Origin: an uncultured Acidobacteriia bacterium
GTDB taxonomy: Bacteria; Acidobacteriota; Terriglobia; Bryobacterales; Bryobacteraceae
Direction: 5' to 3'
Length of the DNA stretch: 64,000 nt
NCBI GenBank assembly: GCA_903881085.1
Contig: CAIRSA010000573.1
Span: forward strand, 1-64,000
Positions 50,352 through 58,702 of this stretch are shown here, piece after piece. Under the pieces are notes generated by a model, which was not told the DNA's origin, ran no database searches, and saw nothing but the letters and a program-made list of their open reading frames with translations. The position numbers were made by a program, and so were the translations under genes. The stretch's first letter is position 1. The number at the start of each line of letters is the position of its first letter.

Positions 50352-52683
50352 TCGTGTTGTACAGCACCAACGCCAACTGCGCCAACTTCCGCGCCTTCAA
50401 ACTCACCTCGGAAGCATGCAAATTCTCTTCATAAGGCTCACCCAAAGACTCTTCCTGATAGTCGAACTTTTTCCCCGTATGCTCACCCACCAGACTGCGC
50501 ACCAGCGGCTTGCGATCCGGCTTCGGAGGCGCGGCCGGCAACTCGCGCGCAATGAGCCCGGCCATCTTCGCCCGCTCCTCAGCCGAAGGCTGCCTGTACA
50601 GCACCCGCAAAAAAAGACTCTCAATCGGATCGCGATCTTTTTCCACCCGCACTGCCAAAGCCAGCGCCATATCGCGCGTGAACTTCCCGTTCAACAAGGT
50701 GAAAGCCTGTAGTGGAACCGTACTCGCCTCGCGCCGCTCGCACGAATCGCTCATCGACGCGCTATTGAACACCTCCATCATGGGATCGCCAATGCCGCGC
50801 TTCTGATATGTGTACACCGTGCGCCGGTTGCGCTGCGACCGCTTCGGCGATGGCTCATACGGCGGCCCCAACGCGCCCATGATCAGCCGCGGCTGATTCG
50901 CCACGTCCACATGAATCTCAGGAAACGTGCCTGGTCCGCCCGCCTCTGTGCTCAACTCGCCCGACGTCGCCAGAATCGTATCGCGCAGCTCTTCGGCCTC
51001 CAACCGCCGCGGCACAAACGCCGAGTAGTCTTCGTTGTCCGCGCCCGCCGCCCGCTGATACGCATCGGAAAGCATCATCGTCCGATGCATCTGTTTCACG
51101 CTCCATCCGCTGGCGATGAACTGCCCGGCCAGCCAATCGAGCAGTTCCGGATGCGTCGGCTTCTTGCCCATCTTGCCAAAATTGTTCGGATTGGCGGCAA
51201 TGCCGCGCCCGAAATGATACTGCCAGATGCGGTTCACCATCACTCGCGCCGTCAGCGGATTCTCCGCATTCGCAATCCACTTCGCCAACTGCAGCCGCCG
51301 CCCCTCGGCCGCCTGCGGTAGCTCCGCCCGAGCGTTCTCGTTGTAGCGGAACACGGCGCTCAACACCAGCGGCGGAACCTTCTCTCCAGGAGACCGCAAA
51401 TTACCGGCCGTCAGAATGAACGTCTCTTCGTCTTTCTTCGATTCCACGCTCAACGCCATTGCGTCATACCGGCCGAGCGTCCGCTTCGCAATCTCAAAAC
51501 GCTTACGATAGATCCGCTCACGCTCCATATCGGCTTTGTCCGTGGACGTCTTCAAGGCATCGGCTTTCTCGCCGAAATGCTTGATCATTAGCTGCGAATA
51601 TTCGCGTGCGGCATCAAAGCCAGATTGATTTTCAGCGGCCAGAAACGGAGCCTTGCGCATTGCGAATTGAGTCGATGCAAACGCCGCCTGCATACCGTAA
51701 TATTCCCGCGTCGGAATCGGATCGAACTTGTGATCGTGGCATCGAGCGCATCCCGCGGTCAGGCCCAGGAACGAGCCGGCAGTATTGTGCGTCACATCAT
51801 CAAGCCACGCCTGCCGCGTGATCGCCGCCACGGACATGGCCGTGTGTTCCCACGGTCCCATGCGCAGAAAGCCCGTGCCGATCACTGCGTCCGCGTCGCC
51901 CGGCTTCCACTCATCGCCTGCAATCTGTTCCATCACAAACTGGTCATACGGTTTGTCATTCTGGAAACTGCGGATCACGTAATCGCGATACCGCCACGCA
52001 TTGGGGCGCTCAAAGTCATTCGAATACCCATCGGTATCGCCGTACCGGACCACGTCCAGCCAGTGCCGTCCCCAGCGCTCGCCGTAGTGCGAGGATGCCA
52101 ACAGCCGTTCCACGACCTTCGCGAATGCACCCGCCGAGTTGTCTGCTACAAACACATCGATCTCCGCCTGCGTTGGCGGCAGCCCAATCAAATCGAAAGT
52201 CGCCCGCCGGATCAAGGTCAGTTTATCTGCCCGCCCCGCCGCCTTGCCTTTCAACTTCGCGTTGATGAACTGGTCCACACCCGGCGCATTGATCTTCCGC
52301 AGCGGCTGAAACGCCCAAACATCTTCCGGCTTCAGCGGCCAGCGCGGATTCGAAGGCAGTTCCGTCTCCCACGCCGCACCCGCCGCGATCCATTCGCGAA
52401 GCTGCTTAATCTCATTCGCCGACAGCGGCCCTGTAGGAGGCATCAGTGGCAACCCGCGCCCTTCCACCGCGCGGATCAACAGACTCGCGTCTGCATCTTT
52501 CGCGACGATCGCCGGTCCATGAGCCCCACCGCTCATCGCGGCTTCGCGAGTACGCAGATCAAGCTTCCCCTGCATGCCCGCAACCCCGTGACAGCCCGCG
52601 CAACGGTCACGCAAAATCTGGCGGGCAGCAGGCTGCGCCCAGGCAAGGCACGAAATCCCGAATAAAAATGCAAGTCGGATCAC
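50329..52683 (-). CDS. PSD1-type secreted protein with N-terminal cytochrome c domain
   Basis: 784 residues from GTG 52683, which places the signal peptide (IRLAFLFGISCLAWAQ) at the very N-terminus; the frame extends to 52725. A PSC1-type cytochrome c motif CAGCH (about 30) and the Met-ligand region LPLMPPTGPL come first, then DUF1549 (LIRRATFDLIGLPPTQ, SSHYGERWGRHWLDVVRYGDTDGY, GCARCHDHKFDPI) and DUF1553 (MVNRIWQYHFGRGI, STVPLQAFTLLNG). Periplasmic. First gene of the operon with DUF1501 (23-base overlap) and ThuA. Confidence 0.92.
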   Translation of the reverse strand: MIRLAFLFGISCLAWAQPAARQILRDRCAGCHGVAGMQGKLDLRTREAAMSGGAHGPAIVAKDADASLLIRAVEGRGLPLMPPTGPLSANEIKQLREWIAAGAAWETELPSNPRWPLKPEDVWAFQPLRKINAPGVDQFINAKLKGKAAGRADKLTLIRRATFDLIGLPPTQAEIDVFVADNSAGAFAKVVERLLASSHYGERWGRHWLDVVRYGDTDGYSNDFERPNAWRYRDYVIRSFQNDKPYDQFVMEQIAGDEWKPGDADAVIGTGFLRMGPWEHTAMSVAAITRQAWLDDVTHNTAGSFLGLTAGCARCHDHKFDPIPTREYYGMQAAFASTQFAMRKAPFLAAENQSGFDAAREYSQLMIKHFGEKADALKTSTDKADMERERIYRKRFEIAKRTLGRYDAMALSVESKKDEETFILTAGNLRSPGEKVPPLVLSAVFRYNENARAELPQAAEGRRLQLAKWIANAENPLTARVMVNRIWQYHFGRGIAANPNNFGKMGKKPTHPELLDWLAGQFIASGWSVKQMHRTMMLSDAYQRAAGADNEDYSAFVPRRLEAEELRDTILATSGELSTEAGGPGTFPEIHVDVANQPRLIMGALGPPYEPSPKRSQRNRRTVYTYQKRGIGDPMMEVFNSASMSDSCERREASTVPLQAFTLLNGKFTRDMALALAVRVEKDRDPIESLFLRVLYRQPSAEERAKMAGLIARELPAAPPKPDRKPLVRSLVGEHTGKKFDYQEESLGEPYEENLHASEVSLKARKLAQLALVLYNTNEFAYVY

Positions 52684-52812
52684 GATGATCAGTTTATCGC
52701 ATCGCAGGTGTTGCGCAATCCCCATTTCCGGGACGCACCCGCTGCCCGGCCGCGCACGTGCCAGTTTAAGGAACGCTGCGCGACTTATGGCGAATTCTGC
52801 GTCACTGCCTGG

Positions 52813-53256
52813 TCATCGCTTCTTTCCTCCCATGAAGGGCATGGTAGCGGCCTGCTTCATCCATGACGCCAATTGGCGCTCGTCGAAATCGTCAACCGAA
52901 GCCAACTCGACTCCGCGGGTGGATTTGCCCATCCCGATCGGTGCCACAGGCGGCTCCGGCTTCATCTCCGTGCCGCGTATGAACATCAATTTCACATGGC
53001 CGACAAAGGCGCCGGATGAAAAGCACCAGCCCCCGTCGACCCCGTAGTACGCCATGCCCCATTTCACCGCTCGCTGGAGGTCGGGCAAAGTTTTAGCCGC
53101 CAGAGCATCGATGCGCTCGGCGATGCCGCGTTGCGGCTGAGGCAAGCTGGCGATGTACGCAAATACGGGTTCGTCGCCTGTAGCGGCCTTCGCGGCGCTT
53201 GCCTTACCAGTCATGGCGACCAGCAGCTTTGCCGGCGGATTGATTGAACGTGTCAT
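52813..53256 (-). CDS. DUF1801 family protein
   Basis: 147 residues from ATG 53256; the longer frame to 53415 overlaps the SRPBCC gene out of phase. VFAYIASLPQPQRGIAERIDALAAKTLPDLQRAVKWGMAYYG is the DUF1801 signature (YdhG-like), ending in FDERQLASWMKQAATMPFMGGKKR. Function unknown; the family often sits beside ArsR-SRPBCC pairs, as here. Confidence 0.85.
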   Translation of the reverse strand: MTRSINPPAKLLVAMTGKASAAKAATGDEPVFAYIASLPQPQRGIAERIDALAAKTLPDLQRAVKWGMAYYGVDGGWCFSSGAFVGHVKLMFIRGTEMKPEPPVAPIGMGKSTRGVELASVDDFDERQLASWMKQAATMPFMGGKKR

Positions 53257-53272
53257 TTTGTTGCCGGCTTGA

Positions 53273-53773
53273 TCACATGCTGACGAGAAGCTCGTCAAGC
53301 TGGTCGAGTTGCTCGGGCATCCCGTCCGTCGACCCGGAGGCAACCGCGGCGTCGAGCGCTTCCTTCGATGGATACAGATCGTGCACGACCAACAACGTCT
53401 TGCCGGCGTCTTCATCGAATGTCACCGTGGTGACGGTCATGCCACTGTCGCCTTCCTCGTTCGTCCAAACCAGACGCGAGGGGGGCGTCACTTCCAGGTA
53501 GTTGCCGAAGAACTCCATGGTCGAACCTTCGTGGCTAAACACCAGACGGTAGCCGCCTCCAACACGAGCATCCATCTCGCAGGAAAGCAGGGTAAGAGGA
53601 CACGACTTTGGCACCCACCACCTTCTAAACAGCTCTGCCTTGGTCCACGCCTCGAATACGAGGCGCGCAGGACCGTTCACGGTTCGCGTGACGACGAGCT
53701 CGCGCTCGGACTTCCGTTCCACTGCCGTGATGTTTTTCGTAGCGGTGGCCTCACCTTCTCTTCTTTCGTCCAT
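53273..53773 (-). CDS. SRPBCC (AHSA1-type) protein
   Basis: 166 residues. VFEAWTKAELFRRWWVPK, GGGYRLVF, FFGNYLEVTPPSRLVWTNEE and the C-terminal MPEQLDQLDELL mark an Aha1-like START-fold protein with a hydrophobic pocket. Its start overlaps the ArsR stop by 23 bases. Such ArsR-SRPBCC pairs are widespread; the ligand is unknown. Confidence 0.9.
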   Translation of the reverse strand: MDERREGEATATKNITAVERKSERELVVTRTVNGPARLVFEAWTKAELFRRWWVPKSCPLTLLSCEMDARVGGGYRLVFSHEGSTMEFFGNYLEVTPPSRLVWTNEEGDSGMTVTTVTFDEDAGKTLLVVHDLYPSKEALDAAVASGSTDGMPEQLDQLDELLVSM

Positions 53774-54116
53774 CGACTTTCTCCTTGCTTTTCAATTCCT
53801 CAACCACATTGTCCAACTCGTCAAAGCGTGCGCTCCAGAGCTGGCGGTACCTCTCGATCCATGCCACCTCTTCTTCCAGTCCGCGTTGACCGAGCTTGCA
53901 GGTCCGCACCCGCCCCACCTTCTGCGTGGTGACCAGCCCTGCTTGCTCCAAGACGCCTACATGCTTCTTCATGCCCGTGAGAGTCATGTCGAACTTCTCG
54001 GCAAGGGCCGTAATCGAAGCGTCCGCATGCCCGAGTTGCTCCAGAACACCGCGCCGGGTAGCGTCCGAGAGCGCGCCGAACGAGGCATCGAAGTGGGTCT
54101 GGCAATACTGAACCAT
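53751..54116 (-). CDS. ArsR-family (SdpR-like) repressor
   Basis: 121 residues from ATG 54116. FGALSDATRRGVLEQL, SITALAEKFDMTLTGMKKHVGVLEQAGLV form the winged helix. No metal-binding Cys/His pair, so it belongs to the SdpR-like group paired with SRPBCC proteins. A perfect 16-bp palindrome covers its start codon, a probable autoregulatory site. Confidence 0.9.
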   Translation of the reverse strand: MVQYCQTHFDASFGALSDATRRGVLEQLGHADASITALAEKFDMTLTGMKKHVGVLEQAGLVTTQKVGRVRTCKLGQRGLEEEVAWIERYRQLWSARFDELDNVVEELKSKEKVDGRKKRR

Positions 54117-54129
54117 ATGGTTCACTATA
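54109..54129 (-). promoter_or_regulatory. palindromic operator over the arsR start codon, with -10
   Basis: TGAACCATATGGTTCA (54109-54124) is a perfect palindrome that contains the ATG. On the minus strand TATAGT (54124-54129) is a plausible -10 only seven bases before the ATG, so the transcript may be leaderless. Binding of the ArsR protein here would block both transcription and start-codon use. Confidence 0.55.
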
Positions 54130-54232
54130 CAACGCAGATTGACGGAATGCAATGGGAGGCTGCGCGCCCACTTCGTTGAACCTGGAAAAAGCAGTTGGAT
54201 GGGCTTCAGCCAATTCGCACCACGCGTCGCAT

Positions 54233-54291
54233 TTGGGGTCTGACACCTTTTTTCGGCCGTTTTCGGCCGAAAATGGGATGTCTGACCCCAA
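54233..54291. repeat. nested inverted repeat with GGGGTCTGACA arms
   Basis: Outer arms 54233-54247 and 54277-54291 (TTGGGGTCTGACACC against GATGTCTGACCCCAA) pair at 13 of 15 positions; inside, CGGCCG at 54254-54259 and 54264-54269 is flanked by T- and A-runs. The rest of the 309-base gap between arsR and the cupin remnant shows nothing else. Form of a REP-like dispersed element. Confidence 0.55.
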
Positions 54292-54425
54292 TTTCCCTCC
54301 ACCGCAATGCTCCAATAAATCACTCACCCAATGGGTTACGCCGCCTTCATCCGCAATCGAATGCAAATGCGGAAGATCGCTGTATCAAACCCAGTCCAAC
54401 AGCTTTTTCTAGGTTGAACAAACAG

Positions 54426-54693
54426 ATGTTTCGTCACCGGGATTTGAAGGATATCTTTTCGATGGAGCAGACGGTAGCCAAATGGCATTTTGGAGTTGCC
54501 AGGAGACAGCCGTTTCGTCCGGGCACAGCCACGAATACGACGAATATATGCTCGTAGTGTAAGGTTGCTACACGCTAATCATAGATGGGGTGCGGCTTCC
54601 ATTAAAGGCCTGCATCATAGAGGCGAAGCTTTGGCTGGGACAAGAACATTCCACGCGTTTGGTGGCCATCGCGCAAATCGAGCACGGGTGTAG
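54426..54693 (+). pseudogene. cupin-domain protein, frameshifted and interrupted
   Basis: Three pieces in different frames give one cupin: first RHRDLKDIFSMEQTVAKWHF and GVARRQPFRPG; then, after a one-base shift near 54530, HSHEYDEYMLVV, a TAA (54559-54561) where Glu would be expected, GCYTLIIDGVRLPLKA; then, after another shift near 54605, KGLHHRGEALAGTRTFHAFGGHR and a stop at 54691-54693. HSHEYDEYM and the later H-x-G-E-x-x-A-G-T are the metal-binding cupin motifs. Two frameshifts and a nonsense codon mean no product. Confidence 0.75.
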
Positions 54694-54698
54694 GCTTG

Positions 54699-54868
54699 GA
54701 CATCCTGACCTCGGCGGGGAATTTTGCCGCGAAGTGGAAATTCGATTGATCTCGAAAGACCGCTTACTGACGTGCGCGGCTCGGTTAGTAGCAGGCAACC
54801 GCTAGCCGAGCCGCGCGAGTCAGTAAGCGGCTTGGGCTCATGCTAATTTCAGTGAAGGTCAGGATGTC
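54699..54868. mobile_element. MITE-like nested inverted-repeat element
   Basis: Outer arms GACATCCTGACCT (54699-54711) and its complement (54856-54868) are perfect over 13 bases. Inner arms 54760-54784 and 54806-54830 match at 23 of 25 positions (CCGCTTACTGACGTGCGCGG and on). AGGCTT occurs just outside on both sides (54692-54697, 54871-54876) and could be a target duplication, although its offset from the arms differs by one base. No coding capacity. It lies directly behind the cupin pseudogene. Confidence 0.65.
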
Positions 54869-54947
54869 TGAGGCTTAGACAGTATTGCATGGCCGCTGAA
54901 CCTCCCGCCGGTTGACGGAGGCTGTTACTTTCATTTCGCGACAAACC

Positions 54948-55466
54948 CTATTTAGCTTTCGCAGTCACCGGCTGCCACAGCTCAATCTTGTTCCCATCGT
55001 TATCATAGATCCAGGCAAACCGGCCGTAGGATTCATCCATTCGCTTATCGTCAATCTTCACGCCCTCAGCTTTTAAGCGGTCGATCAAAGCATCCATATC
55101 GTCCACGATGTAGTTGAACATGAACGGCGCGGGGCTGGGATCGAAATATTTGGTGGTATCCGGGAAAACACTCCAAACCGTGACGTGCTCCTTTTGAGGA
55201 TCATCTTTTTCGCGCCAAGGCAACATCGCACCTTGACCCTTGTCGGCCAATCCGAGATGCTTCGAATACCATTCGCGTGTCTGATCGCGATTGGCGGATT
55301 TGAAAAAGACACCACCGATGCCAAGGATGCGCCCGCGTTGTGGCGTGCTGGCCGCGGCCTTCGACTTATCAGGTTCCTGAGCTTCCACTTTCTGTCCTCC
55401 CTTGGAGCATACCGAAATGAGCAAGAGCAAACCGAGTGCAACTGCGCTTCTGGGTTTTCCGTGCAT
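54948..55466 (-). CDS. secreted glyoxalase/VOC-family protein
   Basis: 172 residues from ATG 55466, which puts the lipoprotein-like signal (VALGLLLLISVCSKGG, LISVC lipobox-like) at the start; the frame extends to 55502. The VOC fold: GIGGVFFKSANRDQTREWYSKHLGL, YIVDDMDALIDRLKAEGVKI, FAWIYDNDGNKIELWQP with the metal-ligand Glu in IELWQ. Enzymatic target unknown. Exported VOC proteins are unusual but known. Confidence 0.85.
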   Translation of the reverse strand: MHGKPRSAVALGLLLLISVCSKGGQKVEAQEPDKSKAAASTPQRGRILGIGGVFFKSANRDQTREWYSKHLGLADKGQGAMLPWREKDDPQKEHVTVWSVFPDTTKYFDPSPAPFMFNYIVDDMDALIDRLKAEGVKIDDKRMDESYGRFAWIYDNDGNKIELWQPVTAKAK

Positions 55467-55523
55467 GGGTAGAGTATACAGAGCAGAGGACGGCGCACAC
55501 AAGGCACAGCCGCGCGGAATCCG

Positions 55524-55731
55524 TCAGATTAGTTCAAGCCGCACTTTGCGGCCCAACAGTTCCGCAGCCCGTTGTAGCGTGACATGCCTTGCCCTTCATC
55601 GTCTCTTCAATTTGCCATTCCAGAACTTCCTTGATCGCCACGGCCTGAAAGGCTTCGCAAGTTCCATCCTGGTCGAGCAGTTCGTCCAGGGTGGTGAACC
55701 CCTCGATACTTCTTGGTTTCTTGGAAGTCAT
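55524..55731 (-). pseudogene. Xre-type antitoxin remnant with its HTH deleted
   Basis: ATG 55731 opens SKKPRSIEGFTTLDELLDQD, GTCEAFQAVAIKEVLEWQIE, ETMKGK, the usual N-terminus of Xre-type antitoxins. After that the frame changes and TLQRAAELLGRKVRLELI with a stop (55524-55526) follows, which is the usual C-terminus. About 30 codons that should encode the helix-turn-helix are missing between the two. In the unshifted frame the protein ends with meaningless sequence. No toxin gene is recognisable beside it. Confidence 0.7.
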
Positions 55732-55933
55732 GATGCTTGGTCCTTCAAAGACTCTTGCACACGCTTGCGGACAGTTCCTGGTTGTCGCCAGTTGGGGTTC
55801 GACAAAATACAACCTACATATCGAGGTGTACCATATCATGTCCAGGGGCTCAAAAGAAGTCGTACCCCCCTGCCCTATCGGGGACTCAGGCCAGGGTGTA
55901 TATTGGTTTTGAAGAGAACAAGAGGTTTTACTC
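55732..55933. other. intergenic region, no gene seen
   Basis: About 200 bases between the antitoxin remnant and the TIGR03435 gene. No toxin frame is recognisable on either strand. AAGAGG (55920-55925) is the ribosome binding site of the following gene. Confidence 0.4.
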
Positions 55934-56680
55934 ATGAATGCTGCAATTGCGGGGCGAACGATCGGCGCTTTCGTATTCGGAAGCGTTCTGGTTTCAGGAG
56001 CCGAAAAACCTGTCGAATTTGAGGTGGCATCCGTTAAGGTGAGCGACCCGGCCAGCGCAGTCGCGATCCGGCGTTATCCAGGCGGTCGGTTTGTCACTTC
56101 GAATGCGTCGCTGCGGCTGCTAATCACCTGGACCTACGACATCGGCGATGAGCGTTTGACTGGGGCACCGGGATGGCTTGATTCGGCGCGATTCGATATT
56201 GCGGCGAAGGCTCCGACGGAGGATCCTACTCTCGATGAGTTGCATGCCATGATGAAGGCCCTGCTTGCTGAGCGCTTCCAACTGCGAGTACACACCGCGA
56301 CGAAAGAGCTTCCCATGTACTCGTTGGTTGCGGATAAGAATGGGCCCAAGGTACGGATTCTTGAAGAGTCGTTGGCGATGAATCACGATCCATTCAACAT
56401 GACCCAAGCAGGCCGACTGACTGGGCGAAGCGTAACCACCGCCATGCTGGCCAAGGCGCTGACGCATCAGGTGCGGCATTTTGTGCGCGATGATACCGGG
56501 TTCCAAGGTGCATTTGATTTCACGCTGGAGTGGCGGCCGGACGGCGCCATGGAGACCGACACGCGTCCGTCACTTTTCACAGCGATTCGGGAAAAGTTAG
56601 GATTCGCCCTTGTTTCGGGCCGGGCGCAGGTTGAGGTGATTGCGATCGATCATGTGGAAAGGCGGCCGACAGAGAACTAG
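55934..56680 (+). CDS. TIGR03435 family protein
   Basis: 248 residues with an N-terminal signal (TIGAFVFGSVLVSGAE). FEVASVKVSDP, GGRFVTSNASLRLLITWTYDI, GAPGWLDSARFDIAAKAP, MMKALLAERFQLRVHTATKELPMYSLV and DDTGFQGAFDFTLEW follow the TIGR03435 pattern almost exactly. The family is expanded in acidobacteria, exported, and of unknown function. It supports the taxonomic placement of the window. Confidence 0.93.
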   Translation: MNAAIAGRTIGAFVFGSVLVSGAEKPVEFEVASVKVSDPASAVAIRRYPGGRFVTSNASLRLLITWTYDIGDERLTGAPGWLDSARFDIAAKAPTEDPTLDELHAMMKALLAERFQLRVHTATKELPMYSLVADKNGPKVRILEESLAMNHDPFNMTQAGRLTGRSVTTAMLAKALTHQVRHFVRDDTGFQGAFDFTLEWRPDGAMETDTRPSLFTAIREKLGFALVSGRAQVEVIAIDHVERRPTEN

Positions 56681-56759
56681 GGGTAACGAGTTTCGTGCAA
56701 TAACAAAGATTGACAATCTCTGGCATCGCCGATAGTTTGAGAGTTGAGGACGATTCGCC

Positions 56760-57026
56760 GTGAACGTTTCGCTTACTCCTGAATTAGAACAATACGTCAG
56801 CGCCAAAGTGGGCTCGGGCCGTTACAACTCCGCAAGTGAAGTGGTTCGCGAAGCCCTAAGGCTTCTCGAGGAGCACGACAACTCGCGGGCTGCTCAATCG
56901 ACGCAGTTCAACGGAGAACTTGGGCGGCGCCTCGCCTCGCTGGATCGCGGTGAAACCGTTGACCCAGCCAAGGCCCGCGCCCGTCTGCAGCGCAAGTCGG
57001 AAGGACGCAGGAAGCCTCGCCCGTGA
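56760..57026 (+). CDS. ParD-type antitoxin
   Basis: 88 residues, GTG start with TTGAGGA upstream. The ribbon-helix-helix pattern is clear: MNVSLTPELEQYVSAKVGSGRYNSASEVVREALRLLEEH. The C-terminal half (GRRLASLDRGETVDPAKARARL) is the toxin-neutralising part. Intact. The start of the parE frame overlaps its stop (57023-57026). Confidence 0.9.
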   Translation: MNVSLTPELEQYVSAKVGSGRYNSASEVVREALRLLEEHDNSRAAQSTQFNGELGRRLASLDRGETVDPAKARARLQRKSEGRRKPRP

Positions 57027-57330
57027 ACAACTTTGTTCTCAGCGTCGATGCGGATGTCGATCTCGATGACATTTGGGATTACATCGCAGCGGAAAGTATT
57101 GACTCCGCTGATCGCTGGATAGCGAGGTTGTTCGACGCATTCGAGGCTCTTGGACGAACGTCTATCATGAGACACCGTCGAGAGGATCTGACCTCGTACT
57201 CGGTTCTATTCTGGCCGATTGCGCGTACCTTGTCATCTACCGGGCCGAGCGGAGCCCGATTGAGATTGTGGCCGTGACCCAGGGTTCACGCGACATCCCT
57301 GCGTTTCTGGGGCGTAGATTTCTGACATAG
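57023..57330 (+). pseudogene. ParE-type toxin with a frameshift
   Basis: The first 65 residues are ParE: FVLSVDADVDLDDIWDYIAA, ESIDSADRWIARLFDAFEAL, HRREDLTSYSVLFWPI. Then the frame is lost by one base near 57222; in the next frame AYLVIYRAERSPIEIVAVTQ and GSRDIPAFLGRRFLT lead to TAG 57328-57330, which is the normal ParE C-terminus. As read, the product ends wrongly at 57277, without the last strands needed for toxicity. Programmed frameshifting is possible but no slippery run is visible. Confidence 0.78.
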
Positions 57331-57365
57331 TGAACGGCTTCCGGTTCTTGAACGTACGTGCCGCT

Positions 57366-58679
57366 TTATCTGTTCTGCGCTTCCTGCGCGGCGCGGCCAA
57401 CGTCGACGCGGGTGAGCACCACCAGGCCGACAGCGAAGAACACGATCAGCGACATAATAGCCAGCCTATAATTGCCAGTAAACTGCAGCGCCAGGCCGAA
57501 CACCAGCGGCCCGAGCCAGCTTGTGCCCTTGTCGCTGACTTCGTAAATGCTGAAGTATTCCGCCTCCTGGCCTTTCGGGATCATCAGCGAATAGATGGAG
57601 CGGCTTAACGCCTGGCTGCCGCCCATCACCAGCGCGACCAGCGCGGCCATCACGAAGAACTCCGCTTCTGTTTTTACAGCCAAGTAGACATAGATACAGA
57701 TCGCCGTCCAGATCACCAGGCTCAGCATGACTGCGCCTTTCGCGGTCATCCATTTCGCAATCCAATTGAACAGGAATGCGCCGAAGAAGGCGACGAACTG
57801 CACCATCAGGATGGCCAGCGTGAGGCTCGACATGGGGAGCTTCAATTCGTCGCTACCGAACTGCGCGGCGAGGGCGATGATGGTTTGAATCGCGTCGTTA
57901 TAAATGAGATAGGCGACAAGGAAGATGACCGTTTGCGGATAGTTCTTCAAGCTGGCAATGGTCTGCAGCAGTTGTTTGAGTCCCGCTCGAAAGTAGCTAG
58001 TTTCGGCCGTGAGCCGCAGGCCCGCCGCACGATTGCGGATGCGCTTCAGCGGGATCAGCGTAAAGCCAGCCCACCACACACCGGCAGAGAGCAGGCTGAT
58101 GCGGACGGCCATGCCTTCCGTGATGCCGAGCTTGGCGGCATTGGAAAACAGCACCAGATTCAGAGCCAGCAGGACGCCTCCGCCGATGTAGCCCAGGCCC
58201 CACCCTTTCGACGAAACATCGTCGCGATCTTCGGGTGCCGCGATTTCAGGCAGGAACGAATTGTAGAGCACGATGGACGCGCCGAACGCAAGATTCGCCA
58301 ATAGAAACAGGGCTCCGCCGAGCAGGAAGTTGGCCCCTTCAATGAAGTACATGGCCATTGTGGCTGCCGCGCCGATGTAGGCGAGCCAGCCCATCATCTT
58401 CTTCTTGCCCTGGCCGTAATCGGCGTAGGCCCCGATGAAGGGAAACACCAGCACCTGCGTTACGACGGACAAGGACACCAGAAAACCCCAATAGGCACGG
58501 GGGTCAATGGCCATACCAAGAGGATGAATGAAGCCATCGGCGGCCGCGCCGGCCTTGGCAATAGCCGTCAGATAGGGGCCGAGAAACAGCGTGACCACCG
58601 TGCTGGAGAAGGGCGAATTGGCGAAGTCGTAAAAATACCAGCCCACTTGCTCGCGCGAACTGTAGTCGTTTGCAGGCAC
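57366..58679 (-). CDS. MFS transporter, UMF1 (Atg22-like) type
   Basis: 437 residues with about 12 membrane segments. EQVGWYFYDFANSPFSSTVVTLFLGPYL is the UMF1 opening; FIGAYADYGQGKKKMMGW is the MFS A-like loop; FLPEIAAPEDRDDVSSKGWGLGYIGG is typical of the family. Substrate unknown; relatives are annotated as amino-acid or general effluxers. Divergent from the enolase-superfamily gene, 23 bases between starts. Confidence 0.9.
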   Translation of the reverse strand: MPANDYSSREQVGWYFYDFANSPFSSTVVTLFLGPYLTAIAKAGAAADGFIHPLGMAIDPRAYWGFLVSLSVVTQVLVFPFIGAYADYGQGKKKMMGWLAYIGAAATMAMYFIEGANFLLGGALFLLANLAFGASIVLYNSFLPEIAAPEDRDDVSSKGWGLGYIGGGVLLALNLVLFSNAAKLGITEGMAVRISLLSAGVWWAGFTLIPLKRIRNRAAGLRLTAETSYFRAGLKQLLQTIASLKNYPQTVIFLVAYLIYNDAIQTIIALAAQFGSDELKLPMSSLTLAILMVQFVAFFGAFLFNWIAKWMTAKGAVMLSLVIWTAICIYVYLAVKTEAEFFVMAALVALVMGGSQALSRSIYSLMIPKGQEAEYFSIYEVSDKGTSWLGPLVFGLALQFTGNYRLAIMSLIVFFAVGLVVLTRVDVGRAAQEAQNR

Positions 58680-58702
58680 TCTTACAGGTTATCTTAGTGT
58701 TT

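Noticed and set aside
51625..52665. 346-codon plus-strand frame opposite the second PSD1 gene
   Set aside because: Arg/His/Pro-rich antisense shadow of a well-supported gene.
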